Shown piece by piece: positions 1 to 15,334 of a DNA stretch of 64,000 nt. A program made the translations under genes and the position numbers. The stretch spans positions 22,330,675 to 22,394,674 of the forward strand of contig NC_135560.1 of the NCBI RefSeq assembly GCF_964340395.1, given 5' to 3'. The number at the start of each line of letters is the position of its first letter. Position 1 is the first letter of the stretch. The stretch comes from Glandiceps talaboti (lineage: Eukaryota; Hemichordata; Enteropneusta; Spengelidae). Under the pieces are notes generated by a model. That model saw only the letters and a program-made list of their open reading frames with translations. It did not search any database and was not told where the DNA came from.

Positions 1-394
1 AGCGTCTTTCTAGATATATATATCAAAGCATATGAAAGCTACTTTACTTACCGGTTATAATCTTTTACAACTTCGTATTCTTTATTTTAATTATGCCTAC
101 ACTGTTAAGTATTGCATGGCGCTTCAATACTGTACGTTTTACCAATTTCTATTTTAACATTAACAAGAAAAGCACTGGGTCTATCATGGCAATTTCAGCG
201 AATGTAATTATCTTTAAAATGTGACTATTTGTTAATCTAATTCTATATTCTGGTCGTGCAATTCATCAATTGATAACATTTGCAGACAACCAACTCTTTA
301 GCTTGCGAAGTTCAATCAATGTAGACAACATCCGGCTGGTTAATATGGTGATATTAAGGGTGATTACTTTCCGTAAGGGAAGGTTATGTTATGC

Positions 395-409
395 GTTTGT
401 TTGTTTGTT

Positions 410-477
<68 letters not shown>
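395..477. repeat. (GTTT)n-(GTCT)n microsatellite
   Basis: Five GTTT units pass directly into about fifteen GTCT units, a compound array that could arise by a single T/C change spreading through the repeat. Confidence 0.97.
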
Positions 478-3400
478 ATGCATGATAATGATTTGCCGAC
501 AATGTGTGTAGTACCAAAACTCTAGGTTTTTGTGCTTACATAAGACATTTAGTTTGATATCTTTTAGTACGGATCATGATGCACATTTATTATAGGATAT
601 TAGCCTTTCCCTTTCTTACACATGAATTTTATCAGACATAAAGTCTACGTGCTAGATGTAGAACATTAATTATGTAATCTTTTATGTCTACTTTGTTGAT
701 TCTCTTGAGACGAAGATGAAAAAAGCTGATACCTTCTTAGTCTGTCCACATCTATTAATATTTCATAATCAAGCATCAAATAAGATATACGATCATGTAT
801 ATCAATACTTCCGATTTATACGACTCATTCTCTACTGGCACGTTTTCCTCTCATCTTCTTAAAAACTATATGGCAGACATGCCAACTAAACTCCTTAACT
901 TACTCAGAAAATATAAGAACACACCCTGATGTTACAACAAACTAAAGAAAAATCTGTTATGTTTGTCTAACTTAGAATAATATGTTTGTACTATTTCTAG
1001 TTTTCCTTAAACAGAATAAAACTATTAGTCAAAGTATAGTTTTGATACTAAGCAGTATGGAATTGTAAGTTGGATAAAATTAAATTTAAGTTAAAAGATA
1101 ACGTTGTTATTAACCTAATAGAATTACGATAAACCGATTTGTTAAAAACAAGATTTGTTCTGAAAAGAGTCACGTAATATGATCAATTACAACATTACTT
1201 TTGGATTGGACTTAAAGCATACACGTAGACATCAATGTGTAAAATACAATGAACAAGATATAACTAGGTGACCTTACTTTAATCAACTCCAAGCTTTTTC
1301 TGTAGTTTTGATTAGCATGCTCGTATCTTATGTGATTAGTTATGATGGTACGTGAACACGCAATTCAGAATTTCGCATGTCTCTCCGTCATCCTAAAAAA
1401 ACTAATTACCATACTCTTCAAACTTTACCACGATAAATCAGGATGGCCCGCTGGCAACAGAACACTATTATCAGAAACTCCTATATATTTAAAAGGGAAA
1501 TAAAGAAACTCCTATATAATAAAGTTAGAATATAAAATTTAGTCATTGATACATTTGTGCCAGTTCTTCAAATTGGTGATAATTATATTGAGATACTTGA
1601 GTAAGTTGATAGATAGAGAAATAATGTTATATTCATTTTTTCTTAGCATGTACTCATTTTAAAATGTCACTCTTTTGACATCGGTCGTTCTTAGAGACGA
1701 AAAAATATAATATGTACGACAGCATTCGTAAGTGGAACAACAGATCATTGATTTGTATCCACATTAAATTGCTATATCCTCTTTCCGTGTTGTTCAATGT
1801 CTCAACATCAGCGAAAAATGTTGAATATCAACTCGTTCTGCTGCTAATACGTCCTTTTCAGGGACATATTTTTTATCTCTAAGCTGGATTATGATATTCT
1901 TGGCGTTGCTTCTCTTAACACTTTTATCGAAAACCTTCCTCTGCTTCCAATGTGTGTTTTTCATAATAATTAGTTCTTGGGTTTAGCTGGATATCGTACA
2001 ATAGTGTTTCAGCGGGATAAATTCAGCTGCTTCCTTCTACGAGCATTTTTCATTTTACAATCTGCTTAACAATGGTATAATTTGCTGATTGATAGATCGA
2101 TTTGTGGATTCATTAAATTTTAACATGTATGATATATTGCCATAGATATTTGAGAAATTCTGATGTTTAATCAATTAACCAATTGCTTAGTTGAACAGTG
2201 ACATTCATCAAGTTGAAATGTACATAGTACCAAAAATTGTTAAATGAGTAACACAAATTTAGCTGGTTTTCGGTTCATTTTACAAGCCGGGCATTATATA
2301 TCCTATATATGCAACTCGTCCAGTTGATTGTTTTGGATAATGAGAACAAATATATAATCGAAGATCCATCTTCGCTTATAAAAAAGTCTGCCATTCAAAA
2401 CTATCCGTTTTAACTTTAACTAGTTGTGGTACGTCACATTGTGTGTCCAAACGATTGAAATGGTACTATAAGTCTTGAAGGTACGTATATAGTAGAAAGA
2501 CTTATTGTTTGACATTCAACTTGTTTTGCCATTACATTGATATGGGGATTAGATTGATAGATCCATCATGTACTGAAGAACGTGCCTTTCTATGATGTTT
2601 TCGATGTACTTAAAAGACAATTGAGCACATAATTAAAATACTTCATTTTGTCCTATTTCCCCATTATCCGCTCTTTAAAATTTTACCTTAATGTATGATA
2701 CATTGTTAAAGATATTATGATGTACCATTTATAGATTTTGAACATGTTTTTATCTTTTCCTTTGAGGTTAGAATAACTTGATGATGGCATTTCAAGGTTT
2801 ATTACTATTTATCAGTTTTTGACAATTTTTCCCTTTGAATAAACACCGCCCCGTGAACCAAGCGAAATCGGTCGCTTATTCCACTCATCAAAGTACTCAA
2901 GTCAGTATACTACTTTTATGCTTCAAACATAAAGTGACTTTTAGTATGATTTATACACTTTTAGCCGATGGTGCCTTTCGAAACATGTGCACATGTATAA
3001 TAATAGCCCATGGAGAATAGTTTCCATACAAATCACACCGTTTTATCACGACTGTAACGGGTTGATGTCTGTCTTTTGAATCTATATTGAAAAGGACCCG
3101 TATGTTTGGTGCCCATGTGTGAATGCGCGTCAGGAGTTCCATTCTGTAAGTACAGTTTGGCAGATTGATTCCAAACAAAAGTGGTGCAGGAAATAGTATT
3201 TGGATATGCAAGAGTGTCACTTTACCCATGGTTAGTCTTAGATGGGGCATTTGTGTTCGATTTCATCTCATCATGATCTATACAACAAGACACATTGTGT
3301 TCTAAAGTAACCTACGTATTTTCTGAATGTATGGAGATTATAATCGACTGCTCTCAATCATGAGAACCACAAATAGAAAAAGACTGCATCAAATTTCAGG

Positions 3401-3711
3401 AACTAATTATCTAGTAACACAACAACAGACAGTTCTGTCCATGTTGAAATTTAATAATTGCCCCATTACAGTTATCGATAATTGAAGTATGTAGTTATTT
3501 GCCATTTCAGCTTCGAAAGCCAATTGTTGTTTTTTAAAAAAAAGAATACAACGGGATGCAGATTGTATAATAACTGTAAAAAAGATAATTTAAGTTTTAT
3601 TGTTAGATTCTGAATGTACGGAACTGACTCGTTTCACACGAATATTCAGTCAAATAACAACAATATTAATCCACTTGATATCTTATCTAGAGTTCTATTG
3701 ATTTTGCAGAC

Positions 3712-3714
<3 letters not shown>

Positions 3715-3794
<80 letters not shown>
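3715..3794. repeat. (TA)n microsatellite, 80 bases
   Basis: Uninterrupted TA dinucleotides. The sequence directly after it is homologous to that following the TA array at 43441-43532. Confidence 0.97.
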
Positions 3795-3798
<4 letters not shown>

Positions 3799-3870
3799 TT
3801 TACACCGCTCTACATACATATGTATTGAGCACTGTTTGCTCCAACTTAGACATTATACATATTTACAGTT
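3795..3870 (+). repeat. Dispersed repeat fragment, sibling of 43625-43701
   Basis: GTTATTTACACCGCTCTACA, then TACATATGTATTGAGCACTG and following bases match the segment at 43625-43701 with few differences. Both copies follow a TA array. Here the inverted-repeat portion seen at 43530-43629 is absent, so this looks like a truncated copy. Confidence 0.75.
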
Positions 3871-4104
3871 TATATATCATATTGATTGTGCGATATCAAT
3901 GTCTGCCATTTGTTTATGCAAATTATAGTAAACCACGTTGCGTAAGACGTAAAAAACATCGTCCTGCCTACTTCAAACTCTATAGTAATAGTCACGCTGT
4001 GGTTTGGTAGTATATTACTTTATTTTTCGTCCCTGAAATCAATGACATTTTCCTTCTGCACCCAAAAAATACGCATATATTAATCATATTGTGTGTGTGA
4101 GTGC

Positions 4105-4231
4105 GTCTGTCTGTCTATCTGTCTGTCTGTCTGTCTATCTACCTGTCTATCTGTCTGTCTGTCTGTCTATCTACCTGTCTATCTGTCTGTCTGTCTGTCT
4201 ATCTACCTGTCTATCTGTCTGTCTGTCTGTC

Positions 4232-4298
<67 letters not shown>
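4105..4298. repeat. (GTCT)n array with a 32-bp higher-order unit
   Basis: The first half (about 4116-4235) repeats a 32-bp block made of GTCT units with fixed ATCT and ACCT variants, about three times; the second half is pure GTCT. All three forward frames stay open because the array has no stop, which yields Cys-Leu-Ser-Val chains that are not proteins. Confidence 0.95.
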
Positions 4299-4300
<2 letters not shown>

Positions 4301-4687
4301 GTCTGCCTTTCTGTCATTTGTGATATCCTGAATCAAGACAACAACGATACCTTTCAAATGATAATGTAAAAAGGTTAAGGCATGTGATTTGAATATTACC
4401 TTGTACCTTATTGTTCAGAGGTGAGGCATTCAATTGTGCATATACTATTATGAACACATCAAACGTTATGGATATACCTTACTCATTAGACACCAATACT
4501 TTTTGCAGACTTGTAGAAGGTATCTTTAGAATTCCGCCATATGGTTTTCAATCCTGTAACGGTTTATATAAACAACCATGACAGTAACTCATTTGTTGCT
4601 CTATCCTTTGTGTGATAACCTAATAACGATTTTAACGTTTTGACGTGAGGATAAAAGCTGCCGTAGATTGCAAACGTTGATACATTC

Positions 4688-4838
<151 letters not shown>

Positions 4839-5681
4839 GAAGAACGATAAAGATAAGATAAAGAAAGAACGAACATGTAGAAATAAGACTACTGCTACAC
4901 TACAAGTAGAACAAACTAAACAATAAGGCGGAAGTGTCTGATCATATGAAGCTGTCAATCAGAAGGAAACAGTATATTTTACTGGGTTTGTATATATAAA
5001 GAACATTGCTTTCATGTGATTAATACAGGGTACAAATACAAAAATGTAAAAAATGTAAAACAATAAGCATGTTTACAAATAAATGACCATCTAACATTTA
5101 CGTATCATCCATTCCATTGGTCATATAATTAAGTCGTTTTTAATATTAATGAATACTGATTTATTGAGATGTAATAGTTTTATCTGAGAATAGTATTAAT
5201 ATTTTCAAAAACAAGTTTTATAATGAAGAACACGTTCTTTTTTTCCATATCAAAGGTAGAAGACTTTTAAATAGGATTGAGATCACAGCCTGATAAATTA
5301 GCACAAAAAAACTTTTAAGTCTGGAAGTGGGGGAAATGCCACAACGGTTTATTTTATAATGTGAATGAACTTAGAGTGTGTCATAGACTTATTCCAGTTG
5401 AATGCATTTATCATTTATTGTTTCTATACTCAAGTGAGCCACGAATGTCTGATGAGATAGTTTCATCTCTCCGACACGACGGAGTTCAACATGATAAAAA
5501 TGATAATTTCATAAAAGCTTTTCAGGAAATTGTTCACATGCAAGAACGAATGTGCACAGTTTCAAAAACACTCCAATATGTAAGGTTATCGTTACATGTG
5601 ATGGGTTTTGTGTCACTCATAGAGATCGTCAGATCACTTCTAATCAACTCTTCCACGTGAAAAAATTATTATTCCATCTAA

Positions 5682-5703
5682 CCCCCCCCCCCCCCCCCCC
5701 CCC
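5682..5703. repeat. Homopolymer of 22 C
   Basis: Twenty-two consecutive C residues, unusual in such AT-rich surroundings. True length may differ because of sequencing slippage. Confidence 0.9.
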
Positions 5704-7116
5704 GTAGCAGGTGTATAAAGTACATTAAACTATAAAGTGATGTATTAAACAAATGCATGTTCTCTTTAGGGGATTTTATTACCTTTCAAAGATATAAAAT
5801 TCAAAATAATTCCAATACGAAAAATATGGAAACATCTTTAATTTGTCATTAATCGACTACATTTTAAACCACTGGCGTCATATTTGACTACTAATCTTTA
5901 CGGCAAACATCATTGGCGAACAAGTCACAAATTGCATCCGCCCTTACCACAATTACAACAAGACATATAGGCGATAAGTCGAAATGCACCGAAATTGTTT
6001 CCGCTTTGTGATTGTCAAGACAATTAATGCAGATAACGGCGGGCGTTTCCTGTTTGCCGATAATCGAAACTATGACATTGAATGGTACAATGCCTCCATA
6101 TTTATATCAGTACATAATCAAACCTTCGTGTTCAATCTTTCGAAATCCCAGACAGCGAACTCATTGACAATTGTGTTCAACTTTGATGCAGCGACAGTGT
6201 TCAATTTGTTCTCTCGACTTTCTTTGAGATCACAGCTAAACAAAGTATTATACACCTAAAAACACCAATAAATAGTGATAATAATAATAAATCTTATTAA
6301 ATAAATGATAGTTCTGTTCTATTCCAAATATATCAGTGTCACCATAGGTGTGGTTTACAAAGGCGTTTATTACTCAAATATATTATATCTGTGTAGTATC
6401 TTGTATAAGCCTTACCCATAGCCTAAAATCTTAATTTGCATAATTTTCGGAAACAAGCGAAGAAAGATTATCATATACGGGACCTTAAAATACCGCGGTT
6501 GTCATTATGAGTTTCCTCCAAAGATAATGCGATAATCTTCAGAACCAACAAACAGTCATCGGATTACCTGAACGATAGTGAAATAGTAATAATTCGTGGA
6601 TGAAAACTAAAGCCAAGCCATATGGAATGTATACAACGATTCTGACGATCATAACCACACGCACTACTATGATATGACAGATGTGTATTGAATAATACTA
6701 TACTACGTTATGTAAAGGCGTGTGAAGTTATAAGATTCGGATAATTAAGTTGATTACTTTATCAAATGTCAGACTTTTTATGTCAGAACACCAACAGTGA
6801 GGTCGCACTCATTGATCGGAAGTAATATGGAAGACTCCATAAAGGAAGGATAGGGGGATAGGGTGAAGCTACCCATTGTCTTATGCATTATGCATTTATT
6901 ATACTTGTGGTAGGGTTCAAGGTCTTGTGTCACGTATTCTATTGATAAAATTGGTGTGTAAGTGATTGCATGTCACGGGAGAAGATTTGCTATTAAACAA
7001 ATAAATTCTTTGTGTCGTAACTTCTGTAACAATATTTGAAATGTATGTGTTGATGAAGACATTGGATCTCAGCGAGATTTAAAGTATAGATGAATATTAG
7101 ATGTTACGTTCACAGT

Positions 7117-7181
7117 ATTTATTTATTATTTTATTATTATTATTTATTTATTTATTTATTTATTATTTATTTATTTATTTC
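7117..7181. repeat. (ATTT)n/(ATT)n microsatellite
   Basis: Mixed ATTT and ATT units without other sequence between them. Confidence 0.93.
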
Positions 7182-7931
7182 TTGTAAGAAAACGTGCTAC
7201 ACTTGCGTCTCAGCGCGTTGTACAGAAGTTCAAAGTTCAAAGTATTTGATACACTTAATGCAATATTAATTAATCAATGGACCTGTTAGGATTATATCAA
7301 TTATTTATCTTGCGTTGATGGCTTCTGGAATCTTTGAATATACTAATATATCACATCATAGAAGGTCAATAAACATCGTCCACGCCATGGAATAGTGGGG
7401 CCATGTGTGGGCTCAACCAAGTTTCAACTGATGGGAGGATAGTGCGATGGAAATGAAGAGATAGTGAAATACTTCAATTTCATAATTTAACGGTTATCTC
7501 CCGAAAAATAGTTATCATAGCGATTTCATGGAAAATTTCAGAACATACGATCACACATACAATCACTAACCTCTTAATACACTATTCGATAGCACAGAGC
7601 GAAACATGAAGTCCTGCTAAAGGTCAAACCTGTTCAGCAAAACATAATGAATGGTAGAGTATACCTGAAATAACACTTTGTGAAATTTAATTTACTTTAT
7701 ATATGTACCTTTCAATTGATCCCGTATTGTACTGTGACTTCTATATCAAAAGGTCAGCGTGGTATATATTTACGCATAGATTCAAATATTTCCCAATTTA
7801 TAGCAAGACGTGTCGACCCTTCCTTGTGAATCAATAGTTTATCCAGTACATTAGGTCTCGGTTTTTTTTTTCTAGATACACGCATTCTTACTACAAAGTC
7901 CTAATAGACTCTTTTGCTTAATATTTAGATA

Positions 7932-8222
7932 TGATTCCACAATATATTCTTCGTTCAGCCAAGGAAAATACGAGTGACCTAAGAGGTCTTTGTCACTGCG
8001 AGTTGCTAGACGAGTAGTAACAACACTTAACTCACTGGCATTTTCTTCTGAATTAAGGAAAATATCGGAGAATAACACAATTATACAAGCGTCACTAATA
8101 TTAAAGAAAATCGGGTAAAGTAAGGCAAGTTTGAACGTTTTGGCTCAGATTTCGAACACTGCAATACAAGTGACGTAGACACGCCGTGGTTTATTTGTTC
8201 AACTTGGTTCGTGCATGGTATA
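7932..8222. mobile_element. Dispersed repeat with internal hairpin, copy A
   Basis: Homologous over its whole length to 21388-21643. Shared landmarks: TTCGTTCAGCCAAGGAAAAT, GTGACCTAAG, GAATAACA, AATTATAC and, at the far end, TCGTGCATGGTAT. The first 145 bases fold back on themselves: the outer arm reappears in reverse complement near 8040-8076, although this copy is more decayed than copy B. No coding capacity is evident. A MITE-type non-autonomous transposon or a SINE-like family is the likely nature; class not identified. Confidence 0.7.
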
Positions 8223-8696
8223 ACATGTCTTGTAACATGTTGACTAGTTCTTCATTACATGTGTATGACCATATCATTCAGCCGTAAATCACACTAGTGT
8301 TGTCAAAATGATTCGCCTCTGACATCAACAATCAATATTACGTTGCGTCAAATCACACTCGCTTGGTTTGGTATGCAATTTCTTTTCCTCTACTTTGACA
8401 TGTACTCACCTACTATATCATGAATGTGATGTAAATGATATCAGTACTTCAAAATTACAATCATAAACATCAGTATAACGACTGATTGTAAAAATAGATT
8501 ATGTGCTGATTGATTATTAGTGTATATTCATTTTCAACGAGCATCGCCATAGCTAATTTACAATCGGATGTCGTAAAAAAATTGAACGTGGATATAAAGA
8601 TATGACAATATCATTTGTCACATATGATATCATCTACATAACCCTTGTTTTATTTGCAGGGATTTAAATTTATGTTGTCATTAAGGTGTGTAAATG

Positions 8697-8697
<1 letters not shown>

Positions 8698-8729
<32 letters not shown>

Positions 8730-8734
8730 CGTGT

Positions 8735-8779
<45 letters not shown>

Positions 8780-8780
8780 T
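8698..8780. repeat. Compound (TA)n-(GT)n microsatellite
   Basis: TA units to about 8720, then GT units with a few interruptions to 8780. Confidence 0.96.
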
Positions 8781-9953
8781 TGTATATCTCTCCGAAAACA
8801 AATACAGTAATGTATTAATTTGACCTCCAAGGTACTGATTGCCATAACTCTTGCTGCCATGAAAGTCGACATTGCAAATCATATTGCTAATAATGTACTT
8901 AATCATTAGTTAATGTACTTTGCAACTGTGACAATATTGGTGGTTATTATCACAAAGATTCTTACTAATAACTTTTATATATGTTTCTTGTCTAACAAAA
9001 TCCTTTTATGAGATAAAAATTACTAATACATATAGTTGAAACATTTTTGTAAGTCAATTGCAAGCCTGGTTATTAGTATTACGCTATGACTTATGTATTC
9101 ACGACGTTTATAGCGTTGGATTATAGTACTAAGCTAGAGAAAGGGATTAAAAGCATCCCTAGAATTGATTCAACAATGTTATTTCATTTTGCTTCATTTT
9201 CTACAAGTTATTGCACAATATGTTCTAATGATTTAAACTGATTTTTGTAAGACGGCATCCATGCATTAGCCGTAATCATTGGACAAAAACAAGGTCGTTC
9301 ACAGATTGCAACATCTGACGACAGATGTTTCCAAATGTGACATCAACTGTCGATAATCAACTGAAATCATTGCTTTAGAACTAAACTGTCGAAGACTGCA
9401 GTACAGTGAACACATTTCTACACATGCGCCCATGAAGATAGTATGTTAAACTATTATAATCGAAAGCAACAACAACAACATACAATGTATCTACCACTTA
9501 CATGTTTAACTCGCGGAGTACATGTAACCATTTCTCTGTTGTTGATGTTGAGTGCTCTCCTTGAAAGCACTCTTCTGATAACTAACATTCTAACAGTATC
9601 GAGTGTCGTATTTTCTAAAATGGCAACATCAAAAGAACAAAAGCAAATGCCATATTAATCAGCAACAGCGCATTAATATTTGTAGCATGTCAACTATTTG
9701 AATGATCGACCAAGCCTGTATTAAAGGTTTAAGGTATGGCGCTGCTTGAATCTTAATATTTAGGACGTACGTCGGAAGGTCAAAAACTTCAACTTACTTT
9801 TGAAGGTACAGATAGCGTAATGTTGTAATTTAGAAAATAAAAAATACTAAATACCATGCAAAACACTAACCTAATGCAAATGCATAACTGTCTGTTCTTT
9901 GAATGTAATATGATCCTCATCATCAGTTTTTGGTGAACATATATTGCAATTTT

Positions 9954-10110
9954 CCCAAAGGCTTTAGCAGTCTGAAGTATTTTGTTGAACTGCTTCCAAA
10001 GGTATATACGTCCTTATTTACAGATCTATATTGCCCAAAGTCTTTAGCAATCTGGGGTATTTTGTTGAACTCAATCCAAAGGTATTACGTCCTTCTTATT
10101 TACAGATCTG
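9954..10110. repeat. Tandem duplication of an 80-bp segment
   Basis: CCCAAAG...CTTTAGCA...TATTTTGTTGAACT...TCCAAAGGTAT...ACGTCCTT...TTTACAGATCT occurs at 9954 and again at 10034, about 85-90 percent alike by eye. No further unit is seen on either side. Confidence 0.88.
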
Positions 10111-13100
10111 TTCGACTACTGTAATTCATCACAGTCGGACAACTGGTTGCATGACTAGAATCTTGAAACCATGGAAAACACTTAAAGAAGGTTAGAATCA
10201 TGTCTCACCTGATGATGATGCTATTTTGACGGTCTTTAAAATAGTATTACTGTACATTGACTTCAACGTAAATAGAGAACCGTGTCGCCAGTAACCAGTT
10301 GATTTCTGTTCTATGTAAAGTGCGTTTGTTCAACAGCTCTAAATGACTTATCTAAAATTACAATGAACCGATTACCTCATGCTTAAATGTATGTTGACAT
10401 AATTAATTGACGAAATTAATTAACTAACAAGTTATTGCACTTAATCTGACATGATGTATGCTAAGTATATAGTCATGTTCTTGTCAAGTCCCATAAAACT
10501 ATGTATAGATGGACTGACTTAATATCGCCGTAACCATCATGGTAGTCACCAGATTACATACTTCGATGATTATCATGTTGATGTAAACTCTTTATCATAA
10601 TACAAATTTTCAAAGCATAATACATATTCAAAGATTAACTAGAAAGCATACTTATAGTATAACGACTAATAACATACATGGAATGGAATTATTATATTTC
10701 AACCCATTGTTTTATTTCATAATCATAACTTTGATACACATGTATTTGGGGTAAAAACAACCAATTGTTACATAACAACATCTCAAATTGTAGTTCCATT
10801 AAAGCTAAAATTGACTGGGTATAACTTATAACCATTGATACATGAAATGAAGTTCAAGGTAGATGTTAACCTTTGAACTTTTAGATTGTTGTTTGTTTTC
10901 CTTTCCTTCAACTGAATGGACGGAAAAGCATTGATGATTTAAAAATAAACGTTATTCAAACATTTCGATTTAAGTATTAAAAGCATTTTAACAGTTTATA
11001 AAAGTTATACATGTATAGTCAATTTAAAAATCACATACTTTATTTGCTTACCGAGTTAGATGGTGCGTAAATAGCATACAAGTTAATTTAAGACGGTTAG
11101 ATTAATCTCACCTTTGTTGTCCTGTCGACCGCTTTTACAATCATCGCTATACAAACAGAGATGTTTCTCCTATGTAATCTTCGTAAAAGCTTCGTAATTG
11201 ATTTGAGCATGGTTACAAATGTCCAAATATTGGCATATCTTTCTGATATGTAAACATCTATAAGTTTGCTAATGGTTGTGTTGAATATTTGATTGGTATT
11301 TGTGAAGAGGGCGAGGGATACCAAAGTACGTAGGAAATCCAGCAGTTATTATTGACATGGGGAAACTTTGTGTGTATTTGCCATTGATAATATTTGCAAA
11401 TTCGCCCGCAAAGCAACGGGTGTCTAGTCTGTCTGCTGTTACAACGAAAATGTATGACATGGAAGGTGCACTAGCACTGCCGTCAAATGGGTGATATAGT
11501 GACTTAGGTGTATTTGCATAAAGGCGGCATATCTTTTTTGACTTGAATAAAACTGAAATATGTGCCCAGATTTTGAAGTAGAACTAAAAATAGTCAAAAC
11601 TTGAATACTATCATGTCTGTAAACATCGAATGACATCACAAGTAAAGGTATTGTTGTAGAACTGGGTGGGCAGACTTTAATTTACAAAACGTATTATATT
11701 AAGTCTTTCACCTTCATAGTTACTAAACGTCCGCCTGAAAATTACATGTTAGGCACAATCGTAATGTTTCCCTAGTTGTTACAGAATCAAATATATACAA
11801 GAGATTTTGACTTGAAATTGAAAACTCTGCGTTTTCATAGGATTCGTAGATGAGATGCCGGATCACATGTGGTTCATTAGCCGTGATTGTCTATACGATT
11901 GTGTTCATTTAATGGTCCATACAACTTTGTAATCAACTGAACAACTTTGAGCATTCCAACTACATGGACCCTTCGTTAGAGAACTTAACAAACTTATGAA
12001 CCAATAGCGTCCTAATTGTGAATGTCAATATTAATTTCAGAAACAGTAAAGCCTCATTAAATAAAATAATCAACAATGGTATAGAGGAAAGAATTTAGGG
12101 GTCATGGTAATTATGTATCATAGTTACGGAAAACGTCGACATGTTTCACATAAGGTTGACTTTTGTGCATGCGTAATTTTGAGAAGGCACTAAAAAGCCC
12201 CTAACATGGAATTCTAAATTTAACTTTTTGTGTGTCTACTGTTTCATTAACTGTTGTAATTTATCAACCCCAAACTTTATAGTTATAATAACTAGATAAA
12301 AGCACAATGTGCTTTGATGAGTTTCTTTGTTCAAACTTCCTTCGCTTTTCCCTCAAGAGACATTCAATCGGAAGCGATAACCACTAAAGAACTAACTAAT
12401 TCTGTATTAAATTGGACGGTTGCACTTTGAAACGTTATTGGAGTCATTTTATGTTGTTATGTCGTGATCACACCTTACCTTAATTGAATTACAAGTAATA
12501 TATCATATTTTAAATCAACCTACGTCGTCCCATTCACTGGCTCTTAATCACTACCATCACCTTCCATCTTTCAAATACATAAAACTACAAAACACAATTT
12601 GTATTACGATTGATTTCCTTTGTCAGTATTTTGATTTGTGAAGATACAAATTGCGACTTGAGTTATTGTATCCCCTCTCACTTTGGATTTGATAGAAAGA
12701 AGTGTTATTAATCAGTGGAAGTTTAGTTTAGATCCTTGCATTAGTCTAGCATGGACCACTAAAAAGTCTTTTTATGTCATCCTAAAGAATCCAATAAATA
12801 TTAATCAGGTTTGGATCAAATTAGATACGAATCAACTTGATTTTTCCTCCTTACCAAAATTAATTATATGTATTTTAGTGTTCGTACATATATGCTATTA
12901 ATATCGCGATTTCTCCTCTAGACTGAACATAACGGGAAGTAAACTCATTTTATACTTAATAATGAAATTAATTTAATTTACAACAGTACAGCCATGAATG
13001 CACTAGTAGTCGGCATTCTCTGTATGCTGACGAAAATTGAGTTTTCAGATTTCACCTTTCAAAAGTATTTCGTGTTAATAAATTTCAAGCTTAAAATTAC

Positions 13101-15334
13101 ACGAGTGTGATTTGATTTATAAAACTATAGAATGGTCGATGTGTCGTGTGCAATGCAGTGGACAAGTTGTATACATAGCAATATAAACAGTATAAACATC
13201 ATCCCGCAAAGCAAAATTCACTTATTTTACCTAATTTCATATCATAGTATATTCATTCTTTCTCCTACATGTGATGACAACTAAATCTTATAAAACGTGT
13301 TTCATTGAACACAGCAACTGACAGAAGACAAATATAATAGTTCGTCCTACCAAATGCGCCGTGCGCAGAACAATGCGCAATGGTAAAACACGCGGACGTA
13401 TGTTTAGAAATGTCAACAGTCTTTGCATTTCTTATTTCAAATGGAAGCGAATTCCTCAGAGAGGGTGCGCAAACTGGAAAAGCCTTCTGTCCATAAGATT
13501 GAATCCTTAATCATTCCATTGTCACTTTTTACATGACAATAAAATACTATAAATTATGCTTTCAATGAGTTATCCCTTTGAGTAATTTGCAAATAGGTAT
13601 TTCAGGTACATAAGCTGATCTCTCGTTAATTAGTTGTGATACGGACAGGTTAATGGACCTTCACTAATGTCATCTTTCGGCAACAAGACTTTCAATGAAG
13701 TTTTATTGTTTCTCTAATTTAAAATCTTCAGGTTAGCGCTTTTTACGTCACAAAGCTAGATGCAAATAATTGGAACGGATGAAGTTTTTATTGATCCATT
13801 TGTATGAATAAAATAAACTTGATTTTATGTTTTGTTCCCGTGGTTTCAACTAATACTTTACTAATAACTTACGAAAGGGTTTACACAAAATGTGTGTATT
13901 GATTCACATGTTGTATTGATATGCACGATAACTAACTAAGTACTATTAGTGACGTTATTATGTTAATGAAACCTTAGTGGTGTTTCTCTGCCACTAGAAA
14001 TACAACTGACAAAATAAACGCAGAATCAATAGAGGAAAGGAGTTCGAAAGATACACGAGTCATTTTGATGCTGGCATTGTTTGTTATCGTCTAAAATGAA
14101 TAAATGGACGATTTTGTTAAATTGAGATTATCTAGATACTGTGGAACTCAATTGTGAGGATTAATATTTCGTTGTCTTATTACAATAAAGCCCAATAAAA
14201 AATTGTGTGAATCCGATTACGCTCAATTTTAGAATAGATGGGGTAGGTGGATTATTTTTTTTATTTTTTTCTGTGTATAAAGTGTCTAGTTCAGGTTTTC
14301 CATTGTTTCCCAAATTGTCTCTGTGTTGTTTATTTCTTCCTATCTGATGTACAGCTATTACAGATTGGAAGAACAGTTTTAGAGTGTCTTTTTAAGTTGT
14401 TGTCAGTTTCCGCATCCACTATTTCTTTTGAGACTTCACAATTTTTGCGGTTTTATTATTTTTTTCTTGAATACATAACAAAAATTAAGGGTCGGCAGTG
14501 AAAAGCCGTAACCAGGTAAGCGGAACCAAACAATTATTTTTTAGGCTTAACCATAGAAAATGTTTCGTTTCCATAGATTTGCCTGTGTACTTAGTAACTT
14601 TTAATTCTGCTATGTGGATTGTCACGTTTAGATCAAATCCGATTACGTCACAGAACAAATTTCAAAACTACATCGCATCATTGAGAATAGTCGATCAGTA
14701 TATTTGTTGTTTTCATGCATTTTCTTTTAGTTGTTTCCTTTCGTTCTCGGTTTTGTAAGTAAAGTACCGCTCATGTATGGTCGTCGAGTAAATTCTTCAA
14801 AATACCACGCTATTCTTAGCTTCGATTATAGTGACATTTTCCAAACATGTTCTATACAGTTACATCATTGATAGATTACACATCTATAACTTCACAAATT
14901 GTGCTTCAGTGCTTTCTTTGCAGTTGATTTCACTGAATCTTCAGTGACGTTTGAAATATTTTATGGACTGCATGATCAAAGGTTTGGTTTTTATGATTAA
15001 CTTAACGTCCCGGAAAGCATTCTTATGTTTGGCGTACGACGTTTATGGTTAAAGTATTAATTGCATTGTAATGATTCAGCGAAAATGGCAATTTATGTAC
15101 GCAGGACACATTATGTTTCATAAGTCGACAAAGAAACGCTATTGACTGGTAGGCTGTAATTATCTTTCAAGACATTTGGATGATTATATACATGTGATAT
15201 TACCACGGATTCTGTGGTAATTCTTATGTCTGTGTGAAGAATTCTGTTGTCAAACCATTAATGGTCACGAGAGGACGGTTGCATCTTAAGTTGTCAAAAC
15301 TAAAAAATCAAATGTAAACATTTCGTCCCATCAG

